In this document: positions 31,141 to 43,097 of the stretch, piece after piece
How positions within the stretch are numbered: the first letter of the stretch is position 1
Layout: every line of letters starts with the position of its first letter
Source: Charina bottae
Taxonomy: Eukaryota; Chordata; Lepidosauria; Squamata; Charinaidae
NCBI GenBank assembly: GCA_023362775.1
Contig: JALMGJ010000008.1
Location: 22,954,501 to 23,018,500, forward strand
DNA length: 64,000 nucleotides
Direction of reading: 5' to 3'
Notes under the pieces: generated by a model
The model's input: the letters and a program-made list of their open reading frames with translations, nothing else
What the model was told of the DNA's origin: nothing
Database searches by the model: none
Made by a program: the position numbers and the translations under genes

Positions 31141-32480
31141 TTGAAACATACAGTTTGATCAGGGATGCCTAAATTTTTGCATGCAACTAGATAAGATTCC
31201 ATGGTATCCCATGATAGGATGAATAACCAGCCAATTTTCTTAACAGTTTCAGTCTCATATTCATAGACCTCCACAGATGTTAAGAGTCTGTTTGAGGTCT
31301 TCATGTATGTTTGTTTCTATATTCATGTTTTGGAAAGTAATGCTGGAATCCAGAGATTGGGGAACTCAGTATTAGGAGACCAATTTTCTGTGCTCATATG
31401 TAGACATGAAGTGCTTATGTAAAAGGATCTAGGACCAGTGTAAACATAAGATGCTCACAAGCATCTTATATCCACAAATCTTGTGGATATTTTCTGGCTA
31501 TAATATAAACAAATCCATTTTTAACCTTGATTTTTCTAAAATTGTTAAACGTAGTAACATCTATCACTGGAGCCCAGTTCAAACTAGTGAAAATGTATTT
31601 TTTTTAAAAATGATTTTTTTTAAAGCAGATTGGAGGGAGTGGGAGTGGATTTTCAAATGTCCTTGATTTTATTTCCAGTGAGCATTAACCACAATCCAGA
31701 AACTATTTCTTAACTGCCAGATCTTATTCAAGTAAAGTGAATGGCTATGAATTTAGTGATTTCAATACAGTTGTTCTTGCTAATTATCTGTAACTGATTA
31801 TTTGTAAAAAAAATTACAGATGAACTACACAATAATTATTATAATATATATTCTTACCTTTGCAAAGGCCTTATTCAGAATACATAAAATGCTAGGAAAT
31901 GAAATGGGAAATTCTTCAGAAAGCTTCATCTTTGTGCCATTTTATTACAAATGCAACTTCCCAAAAGTCAAACAGAAAAGTCAATGTAGTTTCACACTTC
32001 ATTTGTGACTGAAGCTAGAAATATATACAATATTCATCTTGCAATATAGCAACAAAGTCACATCATGATTTGGAAAATGAAGAGCCCTGTTTTGTCCAGT
32101 GAAATGGAGCCTCTTGACTTCTTCTGGACATCTGTGATTAATTAGCTGTCTAGCTGTCACAATACATTTCTTTGAAAAATTGAAATATGTCTTTATATTT
32201 CAGGTAAAACCTTAGATCAGACATAACTTGTCACATCCAGCCAGAATTGGCTAATAATAGCAAAGCCCCTGTGAATAATGAAACTTTAAGGTAGCTCCCT
32301 GATGCTACTTCTTCCCTCTCCACATAAGCTTTTTTCTAGTTTGCATATGCAAACCTGTTCTCCAAGTTCTCTAACTGAACCGATTTCATCCACTGAATTA
32401 TCAAATATATTATCAAATATATAGATAGATATATCTGTAAGAGTTGAGTCTGAATCTGATGCTGAGCTAGACGAAACCAA
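31141..32480. other. Unassigned DNA, no gene seen
   Basis: No coding or repeat motif is recognised. Short frames at 31451, 31820 and 32286 carry no motif. Confidence 0.4.
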
Positions 32481-32489
32481 AACCTTTGT

Positions 32490-33520
32490 TAAGCAAAACA
32501 GGGAAATTGAAACCTATCCTGAGAAAACTTGGGAAACCGAAACTCAGAATGACTCAGCAGAGCGGGAAAATCCTGAGCAGCTGATTAGCCAGAACCAGGG
32601 AACATGCTCTAAGCCACCAATCAGTGCAAGGGAAACGTGAGCCGAAAAGCGCGCCAAACAGAAAGAAGCCTGATTGGTCCGCGAGGATTAACTGCGCAAA
32701 GGAAACAGGATAAAAAGATGCCAGTGCAAGGAGCAAACCATCAGAGACAACCATTCTACTGAGCTAACAACTTCTTCAGGAGAAGTAAAGCCAGAATTAA
32801 CCTCCAAGCCCTTCTCTGTAGCCACTGTGGAATCAGAGCCGGAGCATTTCACCATTTCAGAGTCCCTCCAGCTTCCTGCATCTCCAGCCAAGTCTTGTCC
32901 TGAGACGTCGCGCCTTCCAGCTGAGTTTTGTCTGTCCATGCCGCCATCTCCAGCCGAGTCCCATCCTGGAACGCCATGCTTCCCAGCCGAGTTTTGCCTT
33001 GCCACGCTACGTATTCCCACTGAGTCTTGCCTTACCATGCCACGTTTTTCCGCTGAGTCTTGCCTTGCAATGCTGCGTTCTCCAGCCGAGTCTTGCCTTG
33101 CCACGCCACGTTCTCCAACTGAGTCTTGCCTTGCCACACCACATTTTCCTGCTGAGTCTTGCCTTGCCCATGCTGTGTTCTCCAGTTGAGTCCAGTCCTG
33201 CCACATTGTGCGTTCCAGTTGAGTCTGGTCTTGTTGCTCCATGCCTTCCAGCAGAGTCTAATCTTGTTTTGTCACAAATCCCACATGAGCAAGCTCTAGC
33301 CTCTTTGCCTTGATCCCAAGCCGCGTTTCATCTTGCTGCTATGTTACAATCCACAACCAAATCTGGTTTGTCTATCTCATCCAGTGCTCCAACATTGCCA
33401 GGTTGGAATTAGTTTTGCAACACTCATTCCTCCAAAAGACTTATTAGATGTACATAGTTAAAATTGTAAATAAAGATTAATTCTATTAAACTCGGGTCAT
33501 CTCCTACTCTGAACAGGACA
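32490..33520 (+). other. Promoter-minisatellite-polyA unit, possibly retroelement LTR
   Basis: CCAAT boxes lie at 32617 and (inverted) 32673, a TATA-like GATAAAAAG at 32709, a 33-bp minisatellite at about 32875-33270, and AATAAA at 33469. The order resembles U3-R of an LTR or a composite retroposon. Because the repeat period is a multiple of three, both strands stay open (plus 32827-33189, 120 aa; minus 32688-33242, 184 aa) with 11-residue repeats such as PAESCLATPRS. I regard neither as a proven gene. No primer-binding site, gag/pol or TSD was found. Confidence 0.35.
32875..33270. repeat. 33-bp minisatellite
   Basis: About ten or more diverged copies of a unit with core GAGTCTTGCCTTGCCACGCC preceded by TTCTCCAGCC. 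Copies are about 75-90 percent alike by eye. One unit codes for eleven residues on either strand. Confidence 0.85.
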
Positions 33521-33842
33521 ATATCTATCCATCTTGAAGAGGACAATATTTAAAATATAAAAACTAGTGATCATTTTAAAGTATTCATTTCCAACAAATA
33601 ATAATGCTGTACAAAATAGTTACCTATCTTCCACAAAACTTTTTAGATAATAGAACATAAAATTGGTGAAGTTCATGTATATGCCTAACTCTTCTCTCAC
33701 TAAAATCAATAAATTTACATTTAAATGTGGCTACTCAACCCATGATTAAAATTTGGGAAATTCTCTACATTTTTAAAGAATTCCATTATTGGTAGATGGG
33801 TTAGATTTTAAGTGCTTATTTCTGACAAAATTATAGAACTGA
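33521..33842. other. Unassigned AT-rich DNA
   Basis: No feature recognised between the minisatellite unit and the L1 insertion. Confidence 0.4.
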
Positions 33843-33861
33843 AGAAATTTGTGCATTTATG

Positions 33862-35620
33862 ACTTCTGGTTGGAATATGGCCGACTGAGCAACTGGCATC
33901 GTGGGGTTTTTTTTTTCTTTTTTTCGGGTTCAGGCTGGTTTCTCCTGAAGCTCAGGAGCATTTTTCCAAAGTAAGGAAAACACTCAGAATTGACCCATTT
34001 CTCCTCTGCACGGCAACTTGTAGCCCGGGAATCGCAAACAGCATTCGCGACAATCGGGTAAGAGCTGCCGGGAGGATGGGACATCATCATTTCCAAAGCC
34101 ACACTGTAGCCTTAAAGAGACACTAAGTCGAGCCACCCCATTTCTAAATCACCCAATTTTTTATATATTTTTAAGTTTATGTACCCCAAGAGAAGCTTTC
34201 TACAGCAAGGAGAACCAATCTCTCTTGGTGCTTATTGTTGTTTCTGGATTAATTTTCAAATCTTTTTAAGCTTTGGCTTGTTTTCCCATTTAAACATTAA
34301 GGAGGACTGAGAATAAATTATTGCCTCCCTGCTATTATTTTTGTATTGAATTTGAAGGATTTAATGTTTTCCTACACATTGAATCTGCTATTTCGAATCT
34401 TCAGTTTTCTGTTCACTTTCTCTGGGAGCTGCTTGTTAGCATGCTTTCTCTTGTGTCAACAACTTTCAGAAATCTTCTGTTAACTCACTAACTCCTATTC
34501 CTGCTAGTCAAGTATCTAGGGGGTGCCATAATCTACTGCCTGAAACATGGAGGATTTCAAGAAGACTTTCTCAGAGTTTCGTTCTGAGCTTAAGCAGATT
34601 CTCTCTGATCTCTGTCAAGCTATTTTGCAAGATATGTGGGACATTGTGGAAAATATCAGCTTTAAAATGTGTCATTTGGCTGAAGATGTTGTGGAAGAAG
34701 TTGAAGGTTTTACTACTGACAGCGAGATTGAAGCCTTTGATGAAATGCCAGGTGAAAATTATATTCTGGTGATGAAGGGGTTAAAGAGAAAGTCTTAATT
34801 GCAGATTACAAATGGAGTTGTTTTAATGATAAAATGTTATGGGAAAGAAGAGGTGCTCCTTTGTGGAAGGCTTTTTGCTGAGAAGTTTGGGCTCCTAAGG
34901 GGGGGCAGTTGGGCTGTTTGATTTCTTTATGGAAAATGCCCTGTGTGTATTATGGAGATACGTAAATGCTTTGGTATATTTCAAACCGGGGTAAAGAATT
35001 AAGAATGTTTATCTAGATGGATTTTAAGGCTTGTATGATTCCATTTTTCTTTAATAATTTGGATTAAGGTTTACTGGATTGCTTTTAAAGTTTGTTTGAT
35101 TTTTAAGATTTATAAGGTATAATAATTGCTTGGTTTTAGGTTTAATAGGGTTAAGATTGTTATAGTATTATTAATTATAAAAGTAGATAATTTACATGTT
35201 TTCATAATATTTTTATTATAGTGGACAGAAATATATAGAATAGTGGTAGGAAAGAAATAATTAAATAAATGTTGTTTCTGAGGGGGAAGTTGATTTGGAG
35301 GTTTATATATTTCTTATTTTTTATTTTAATATAAGGGGAAGGAGCAATTGTATTTAGTGATTTTTATAATGTACTAATGGAATTATTTATAGAAATAGTG
35401 ATCTTGGTTTGATGTAGAGCAAGGGATTGATTATGGAAATTGCTGGATATTCTTGTTGAAAGTCAGAAGTCACCTCTTTATGTAATCTTTAAAATTCTTT
35501 TTTCTTGTGTTTCACACTTTTTAGCTTTTTTCTTTTTGTAGCTTTTTTCTTTTTGTAGTTTTTTGCTTTTTTGTAGTTTTTATCTTTGTTTCAAACTTAA
35601 TAAAATTCTTATTAAAAAAA
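33862..35620 (+). mobile_element. Internally deleted L1 LINE
   Basis: Starts GACTTCTGGTTGGAATATGG, an L1 5' end, and finishes with AATAAAATTC and an A-rich tail at 35620. It is flanked by AGAAATTTGTGCATTTATG (33843-33861) and AGAAATTTGTGTGTTTATG (35621-35639), a TSD with two mismatches. It holds a 5' UTR, the start of ORF1 (34547) and then only 3' sequence; ORF2 is missing. The tail has repeated TAGCTTTTTTCTTTTTG words near 35522-35560. Confidence 0.8.
34547..34798 (+). pseudogene. L1 ORF1 N-terminal stub
   Basis: An 83-aa frame, MEDFKKTFSEFRSELKQILS followed by an acidic stretch (TTDSEIEAFDEMPGENY). It starts where ORF1 is expected after an L1 5' UTR but lacks coiled-coil and RRM domains, since the element is internally deleted after about 34800. 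Its N-terminus is unlike those at 18485 and 20867, so it is from another L1 subfamily. Confidence 0.5.
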
Positions 35621-35775
35621 AGAAATTTGTGTGTTTATGTGTATTTCTCAACAGGTGCCTCAAGAAATAAGGTTATGCCAGGTTTAAGTTAGATCAGTTC
35701 AGAAAGTTCCTCTCCAGGTCTACAACCACACTGCTGAAAAAAGTAAGAAGAAGCTTTTTGCATATATTAAATTAG

Positions 35776-36754
35776 CACCCTGTCTCAGTGCCTGGGGGCT
35801 GTAGGAGCCTGGATGGGGAACAACAGGCTTCAACTGAACCCTGGTAAGACGGAGTGGTTGTGGATTGATGGCCTCTCAGTTTCCATGAAGTTGTCATCTT
35901 TAACTCTGGATGGGGTGGCACTGCCCCGTTCAGATTCAGTCCGAAACTTGGGGGTCCTCCTGGACTCACAACTCCTGCTCAAAGAGCAGGTGGCAGTCGT
36001 GGCCAGGAGAGCCTTTGCACAGCTTCGGGTTGTGCACCAGTTGCGCCCCTACCTGGATCGAGATGCCCTCCGAACCGTCACTCATGCCCTCGTCATCTCT
36101 CATATAGATTATTGCAACAAGTTCTACATGGGGTACCCTTGAACAGTATCCGGAAGCTTCAGCTGGTCCAGAATGTGGCCGCATGAGCAGTTACAGGTGC
36201 TATAAGATCAGCACATGTAACACCACTGCTCCGCGAGCTGCATTGGGTACCAGTTTTCTTCCGGGTCCAATTCAAGGTGTTGGTCATCACACGCATGGGG
36301 CCAGGGTATCTGAGGGACCATCTCATCCTGATTACATCTACCTGCCCCACCCGGTCATGCAGGGAGGGCATGCTACAGACCCCGTCAATAAAAGAATTCC
36401 ATCTAGCGGGGTCCAGGAGGCATGCCTTCTCTGTGATAGCACCCGCCCTGTGGAATATCTTGCCCCCAGAGGTGAGGTGAGTGCCCTCGCTCCTGGCCTT
36501 CTGGAGGTCTTTAAAGACCTGGTTCTGCTGCCTTGCTTGGGACAAAGGAAGTCATAGTTCCTCCTGGGGGTGGTTGGCTTAGTGGTTTCCTCCTTTTAAG
36601 ATCTTACCATCATTTGGATTTTTACTATTTATTATTGGATTGTATTTTAAGATTTATAGTTTCTTAGTTTTAATATTTTATTGTAAACTGTCCAGGGTCT
36701 ACTTTTGTAGAGATGGGCGGTGATCAATTTGACAAATAAATAAATAAATAAATA
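35776..36754 (+). mobile_element. L2-like LINE, 5'-truncated, with TSD
   Basis: A 979-bp insertion with a perfect 14-bp TSD ATATATTAAATTAG (35762-35775 and 36755-36768). It encodes the end of the RT: LGAWMGNNRLQLNPGKTEWL (35805), VRNLGVLLDSQLLLKEQ (35940), VTHALVISHIDYCN (36077), and after a stop/frameshift LQLVQNVAA and the MGPGYLRDHLILITST tail to about 36545. The 3' UTR ends CAGGGTCTACTTTTGTAGAG, GATGGGCGGTGATCAATTTG, (ATAA)n. Clear case of a target-primed 5'-truncated copy. Confidence 0.9.
35813..36545 (+). pseudogene. L2-like LINE RT, C-terminal part
   Basis: The 35813-36142 frame covers the thumb region after the catalytic motif, and the 36183-36557 and 36277-36480 frames carry the remainder in shifted frames. 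A stop after MGYP near 36140 and a frameshift near 36290 break it. The catalytic YADD part is upstream of the truncation and absent. Confidence 0.8.
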
Positions 36755-36768
36755 ATATATTAAATTAG

Positions 36769-39381
36769 ACTACAGAAATTTGGATTACTTTCTTGGACTG
36801 AGGAGTTACATCCCTTTTAGTAATAAAACATTGCTTTCTCTCTCAACTTTTTAAACTTCAACTTTTTTTTCTTTCTTGCCCTAAATATATTTTATTTAAA
36901 TTTCTTAAAATATATTTAATTCTTGCCATAAGGGACAATCTGTATCAGAAAGGAAGCTATTCATAATCAGCGATGGCTCCAAACATCAACCAACCAACTA
37001 AAACAAAATAGGACAAAAAGGGCAAAGAGTATTTCTCGGTAAGTGAACTTGATCCTGTGTATTAAGATTTTTGAAACAGAATAGTAACATAATTTACATT
37101 AATATCAAGGCTCCATAAATGGGGATCCTGGGATAAAATACTTGCCTGCCTTTGCCCTTTTCTTTGCCAACCCCTATACTTGGCAAACGTCTTTGGATGC
37201 CTCAGAGAATGAGAGGACCCTTATTGGAGAAAGATTGCTGACACCACGGGAATATTGCAGCCACAAAAGTATGTAAAGGAAGCAAGAAAGAAAGAGGGGG
37301 GAAAAAGAAATAAAAATAAAACGATCCTACTGGCTATCACATCATCTTGCTGAATAAGGAAAAAGTGACTTCCCCACTCCAGGAAGTGCCCCAAAGCATT
37401 AAAAGTTTTTCATTCCACTGTTCCCCCCACCTTCTTTCACCCTCTCACACTTTCAAAATGTGCTGAAAAAGTTATCTTGAGGATGTTCAGCACAGGCTGA
37501 CCTTAATGTTTACCAACATTAAACTGATGCCTAAATCTCTTCCTCAGCAGAATATATACCACCCAACGTTAATAGTGCCCTCAGGTTCTGGTAACATCTG
37601 ACTCACAATAGGAATTTAGCTAGCTTCCAGTATGCAAATAAATTTTGACAGGGCAAGTTCCCTTGCCCATTAAGATGGTCTGCTGCTTGTAATTAAATCA
37701 AAATTGTGATGAGGTCATGGACCTATTTTATTTTTGCATAATCTGGACTTCTTATGCTAGGTGCTCCATACTGCAGTTCCTATGCATGTTGGTTGTTTGG
37801 CAGAAAGAACTGGACCATTTTTTTTTCAGTCCTATGCTTTGAGTGGTGTTACTACATCATTAGCACACCCCTGACCTCAGTCACCAGATGACAAGAAAGC
37901 TGGCGAGTCTATATTTGAAAGACACCACTGCCACCTGCAAACTGACTTTTTTTCTGCCCAAAGTGAGTTCTTCATTCTTAAGAGAGGGAGTCAAAGTAGC
38001 TAGCTGTAGAGGAATGACAGCAAATTTATGTTTTTTTAAAAATAATAATAATTGGGAGAAATTCAAACGGCACACTGAATGCACTCTATTTAGTCAATAG
38101 ATTGATGGCATGATGGACAAATTATGCAACGTTCAGCTGCCTTTCCTATTATATAATTTTTAGTGTATGCTTCTATTAGCCCAATCTGGATCAGAAATAC
38201 CATATCCACAGAGAGAAATTCTTCTCTTTCCTATAGATATTTAATTGTGTAATTAAAAAAAAGCATTACAGAACTTAAATTTTAAATTCCATTAAAGGTC
38301 AAGCTTTTAAACTTGCTTTGGTTTCTTAATATGATGCTAAAATTGTCCCAAACAAAACTGCAGTCAAATGACATGAACTTGTAATGCTTAACCATTGGAA
38401 GATAAATTGGATATAGATTCACTGTGATTCCATACTGCTTAAAAACAGAAGTATAACATGAGAGTAATTTGTGGGCATTTGGGGAAGCTATAATTCAAGA
38501 GAGTTCTCATGTAGTTGAAGCAGGAACTGCCAGTACTTCAAAGGATATTGTAATGTGTAAAATATGTCTGGCTCTATCAGTACCTTTTGGGAATTTAAAT
38601 GAGCCTGCATCATAAAATGCTCATTTCTGCTAGCAAATTCTTCTTCCAGTTCTATAGCCAAAAGTCCCTTTACAGTCTTAGTCAAATTAAATATATTTTA
38701 AATATAATTGTTTCCGTGCAACTTCATCTTCAGTTTAGATGAGGTAGATCTAACCACTGTCTCCTTTTTGGGAAAGGATTTAATTTAGCATCATTTTACC
38801 TTGAGAAATTGGCAAGACACTGTAAGAGGTATGAAACAGTAAATGTAATAGGTTTGACTATAAACTTGATTTTTAATGTATTTTAAATTCATGCAATGTC
38901 TACAAATCTCAACCTTTCTGAATTACTTTGTACTGAAGCAAAGAGAACATCAATAGTGAAAATATGTAGTTGCAATAATAACAAGAATAATAATGTAGGA
39001 ATAAATAAAATATAGAACCTAAATAAAAACCTAATTAAAAAACAAAACTTCTTATGCAGAAAAGTATTTTTATAGATTAATATAGCCTACTGTTAAACAT
39101 TCTGAAGTAGCTAAAATGGAGAGTAAATATAAATAAAGCAAAACTTAATGTAAGGGTTTTCAAAACTGTTGTGTTTATTTTTCAGCCAAAGCTCTTTTTC
39201 CCACACTCAGTATTTTGTACATTAGTCAGATAGACAAATTTATCATTAAAAAGAGCCAGCATTGTGGTCAAGCATTGGAGTGGGAAATGCACTTGAGCAC
39301 AAGGAATGGGAATGAATTTTAGTGACTTCACTCTCATAGAACAACTAAGTAAAATCTTCATTTTTAAAAACTAATAGGTGA
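36769..39381. other. Unassigned DNA, no gene seen
   Basis: This 2.6-kb stretch shows no recognised repeat or exon. The small frames near 37881-38100 and 38488-38685 have no motif. It could hold non-coding regulatory sequence; nothing in the letters decides it. Confidence 0.4.
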
Positions 39382-39477
39382 ACTGGAATTAGGCTGACCA
39401 TATTTCCTTGAGACAAAAACGGGACATTGGGATGGCAAAATGGGATGGGGTCTTATGCCGCCATGCTGGTCTCCGAA

Positions 39478-39692
39478 CCCCGCCCCCGGTCCACGCAATT
39501 GGCTCCCGCCTGCAAACCCCACCCACTGGTCCACGCAATTGGCTCCCGTCTGCAAACCCCACCCCCTGGTCCGCACGATTGGCTCCTGACTGCAGACCAC
39601 GCCCCCTGGTCCGTGCGATTGGCTCCCACCCGCAAACCCCGCCCCCGGTCTGCGCAATTGGCTCCCGCCTGCAAACCTCACCCCTCCCGGTC
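39478..39692. repeat. About five 40-bp CCAAT/GC-box tandem units
   Basis: Units contain (C/G)CAATTGGCTCCCGCCTGC or CGATTGGCTCC, then CAAACCCC(A/G)CCCCC(T)GGTCC. ATTGG is an inverted CCAAT box and CCCCGCCCC resembles an Sp1 site. The same unit is tandem in the MITE at 4757-4900 and appears inverted in the hAT element at 53215-53285. Frames through it (39364-39803) are artefacts. Confidence 0.9.
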
Positions 39693-39752
39693 CGTGGAAA
39701 AATTGTCTTCCACAAAACCGGTCCCACGTGCCAAAAAGGTTGGGTACCCCTG
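39693..39752. mobile_element. Terminus of a second hAT family
   Basis: On the minus strand: CAGGGGTACCCAACCTTTTT, GGCACGTGGGACCGGTTTTG, TGGAAGACAATTTTTCCACG. This is the end of the common CAGGGGT(C/A)CCCAACC hAT family. The opposite terminus was not found, so the element was recombined or truncated within the composite. Confidence 0.65.
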
Positions 39753-39967
39753 CTTAAAAAGATTACTGTTTATATAAAAAGGTTTTTGTTTTCATTAAAA
39801 TGAAAAAGTTTTATTACATTAACATATTGAGCTAACAATTATTCTTCAGTTACAGAACTCATACAAAAATTTAGGTACACGTAGAGGGGGACTGTATTTC
39901 ACCACAATCATACCATGAATATTTCTCCAATGAAGTAATCTTATGCAGCAAATTTCACTGAAAATTT

Positions 39968-40986
39968 TTATCTTTTCAGACATGCCAGCCATGTAAGGAA
40001 TGACCAGGTTCTTCCGTTTACTCTGAGTCTCAGCCCTGTCTGTCGCTGTTTTAGGTCTGGTAGACTTAGATTTAGTGAAGGCCCAATTTGGATATCCACA
40101 GGCCTTCAAAGCTGTTCTCAGGTGCTGATTTTCATTCTTTTTGGAATCCATGGAGGTGGGGATGGTTTCTGCTCTGTGTGACAATATCCTGATGACTCCT
40201 AGTTTGTGTTGTAGTGGATGGTGGGAGTCAAACATCAGATATTGATCTGTGTGTGTGGGTTTCCTGTAGATCCCATCTCAACCCAAACCAGATCTGCCAT
40301 CTTCTGGACCTGTATCTCAACAGGTCCAGAACAGGTCAATTGGGCCTTCACTAAATCTAAGTCTACCAGACCTAAAACAGCAACAGACAGGGCTGAGACT
40401 CAGAGTAAACGGAAGAACCTGGTCATTCCTTACATGGCTGGCATGTCTGAAAAGCTAAAAAGGATATTTGGCAAATACCACATACCTGTATATTTCAAAC
40501 CCACCAACACACTGAGACAGAGGCTTGTACACCCCAAAGATCAAACTCCAAAACACAAGAAAAGCAATGTAGTGTATGCAATCCAGTGCAGTGAGGAGTG
40601 CTCTGAGCTCTACATTGGAGAAACCAAACAACCTTTGTACAGGAGGATGGCCCAACACAGGAGGAGTAACACCACAGGACCAGAGTCAGCAGTTTACCTT
40701 CATCTAAAGGAAAAAGGACACTCATTTGAGGACATTAATGTTCACATTTTAGACAGGGAAGATAAGTGGTTTGAAAGAGGGGTCAAGGAATCCATTTATG
40801 CCAACTTGGAAAATTCTTCTTTGAATAGAGGTGGGGGCCTCAGGCACAATCTTTCCCCTATTTTCCTTCCTGCTTTGTCTTCTGTGCCTAGGAAGATTAA
40901 GACCATTTCGCAATCTCAACAACAGCAAGGTAATCTTAATGATCCTCCTTTGGATGATAAAGGGACTTAGAAATAAACATCTCAAA
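39968..40986. mobile_element. Old Penelope-like inverted dimer fragment
   Basis: Minus arm 39968-40269 and plus arm about 40270-40986 of the same PLE family as 22145. The plus arm holds an open GIY-YIG frame. The minus arm shows the region from the RT end to the linker. Both arms share private variants against the copy at 24483 (for example ACAGACAGGG and ACTAAATCT), so they came from one source. The terminal repeat is missing on both sides; sequence identity to the young copies is lower. Confidence 0.85.
40338..40970 (+). pseudogene. PLE GIY-YIG endonuclease fragment
   Basis: Frame NWAFTKSKSTRPKTATDRAE through VVYAIQCSEECSELYIGETK and KESIYANLENSSLNRGG to the same C-terminus as the 849-aa protein. 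The upstream RT is missing; a short chimeric piece (40218-40337) precedes it. GIY-YIG residues (Y, YIG, R, E) are intact. Changes include MSEKLKRIFGKYH and KKSNVVY. No RT, so non-autonomous. Confidence 0.85.
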
Positions 40987-41756
40987 TAACCATAACCTAG
41001 CCCCAGCTGCTAGTGGAAATATAGGACCAATTGGCAGCAGGGCAACGTCTAACTAAGGCACACTGGAGTTTGGACTTGACTAGTCAGGTCTGCAGGAAGG
41101 CGGATTAGCAAGGGTCTGGATTTGGCTTGACAGCAGCAAGACAAGGAAAGGCAAGAACTTCTTGTCAATGATAGGGGGCGTGGCATTATATTACATTGTA
41201 CTTTGTGTGTATGTATGAATTAAAGTGCGTGTCAAAAATTTGATATTGATATTCATAGAGGACCCAAGATGAATGTTGTTAATATCTTATTTCCAAAGAA
41301 ATTGAAGCTGTTGGATTGTTGAAGCAAGATCAATAATTTGAATCACCCTCCCCTACTAAAGAATAAATTCAGACGAAAGTGAGTTTTATAAATACCCTTA
41401 ACATGTACAGTATGTGCATAACCAAGTTCCTCAATCTCTACATATTATGCTATCTTCCCACTTTTAATTATAACCCTTTTTTAGAAAAAATGCTCTTAGA
41501 AAACAGATAAATCCAATACTTTTGCCACTGACACAAATGCCAGTCTTGCCTTCCTTTGCATGCTGGCAAGAGTGCATGATTCTAGGCCCTCATATTGTAC
41601 TCCATTATCCACTGGCCATTTCAGGGATGATGAAGATCTGAAATGCAGCATAAAAACAACTACTCTTGAAGGAAAAGCTGCATGTTCAGTGAGCATTGTG
41701 GAATGTTCAGCACATTCCCATTTCTGAAAAGGCTAGTTTTTTTTTTTTTTTTTTAA

Positions 41757-41880
41757 TGGAACAGTGATTTTCCAGGAGCAGGAAAATCACTGTTGATTTT
41801 GGACATGTCCAAATGGACAAATCTTTGGACAAATTTTTGGACAAATCACTGATGGACATGTCCATCTGGAACAATAGTTG
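41757..41880. repeat. Local hairpin and GGACA(AA/TG) repeats
   Basis: AACAGTGATTTTCC, seven bases, then GGAAAATCACTGTT form a perfect 14-bp hairpin at 41761-41797. Then GGACAAAT and GGACATGTCC words repeat to 41880. Function unknown. Confidence 0.6.
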
Positions 41881-42607
41881 TCCTGGTGGTGCCCTCCTTT
41901 TGAGCTACTAAAATTTTGCTCTTGCAAAGCTCATAACTGATTGAAAGGCTGCACCCATCTTTGTTGTAAATGAAAACTGGAAGCAAATAATGGAAGCAAT
42001 GCTATTTGGAAAAAAGAAAATTTAGCCACTAAATAGAAACTTAGCAAATTTAAGCAACCTTGCAATAGTTATTTCAAGCAGCCTGGTGGTTCAGTACCTG
42101 TATTTGCAGTTTTGGCTCTTCACTTGTGTTAAGCAGCTGGAGAAGTGCAGGAGGGCTGAAGGGGGAACGGAGGTGGCAGCAGGCTGGAGAAGTGCAGGAG
42201 GGCTGACCATCTTCCACTGCACTGATTGGCGGCAGCGACTCTTCCTCTTGCTCACCGCCAATCAGCTGTGTTTTTTCTACTTCCATAACAATTTGTTTGG
42301 GGAGGATTGTCAGAGGCTAGGATTAGGAAATAAAGCTAGGATTGTCCTCTACTGGTGTGGAGATCATACTTGCAATTTAGCTGTCAGAATAAAGAAAATA
42401 ACGTATTTCACATGATATAAGACCTGGAAATTATTTTGTTGGATTGTTAGATTTATCCCCTGATTTTCCTCCAGGATCTAAGGTATAGTTTACATTGAAG
42501 TCCCTTTTGTGTCCACATAGCTGGAATCATTGTTCTTTCTAAACCAAAGGCCCTGTTGATGTGGAAGGCATCAATGAAAGTGTTCTTTCCTTCCTAAATT
42601 TTGATCA

Positions 42608-42660
42608 AGAAATCATCCTGAGATCATTCTAACCTCAGAAGCTCTGCAGGGTTGGTCCTG
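42608..42660 (+). pseudogene. 5S rRNA-like sequence, 5' half
   Basis: ATCATCCTGAGATCATTCTA and ACCTCAGAAGCTCTGCAGGG, then TTGGTCCTG align with the middle of vertebrate 5S rRNA (GATCTCGGAAGCTAAGCAGG), about 75-80 percent by eye, with an 8-nt gap. The remaining half is at 43098. The internal control region is degraded. Confidence 0.5.
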
Positions 42661-43097
42661 CTTTGTAGGGCTGGGCATCATTTTGGTTTGAGCACAGTAA
42701 GGTGCTTCGGAGCCTGCAGGAGAACTCTAGTATAATCTGTCTGCAGAAGTTGCATCTTTCCCTGGGATGATACAGCTACTGGCTTGTAGCTGCCACATAA
42801 GCCTGGAAATATGTGTGCAAAGACTTGGGACAGGCACCGGCAACCACCAGGAGGGAAGGCAAGGGGAGAAGTGATGAAACCTGTATTGTGGACACAAACT
42901 CCACCCCTCATATACATGTGTGCAACATTACAACACAACAAAATAGTGTAGCTTGCACTGTGACATCATGACTTACATTTTATTACTTTGGCATCTTTGT
43001 GATAAGAAACACACATCTAGGATGACAGGTGCTACATGAGCATTCCTGCTCACTTGGAAGCACTTTTTTGTGCTTAAATCCAAAGAGCTGCACAGCT

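Noticed and set aside
32286..32480. Minus frame with SSSSASDSDSTL
   Set aside because: Short, low complexity, no supporting motif.
39364..39803. Frames of 105-131 aa on both strands
   Set aside because: Same CCAAT/GC tandem units as in the MITE at 4648, no protein motif.
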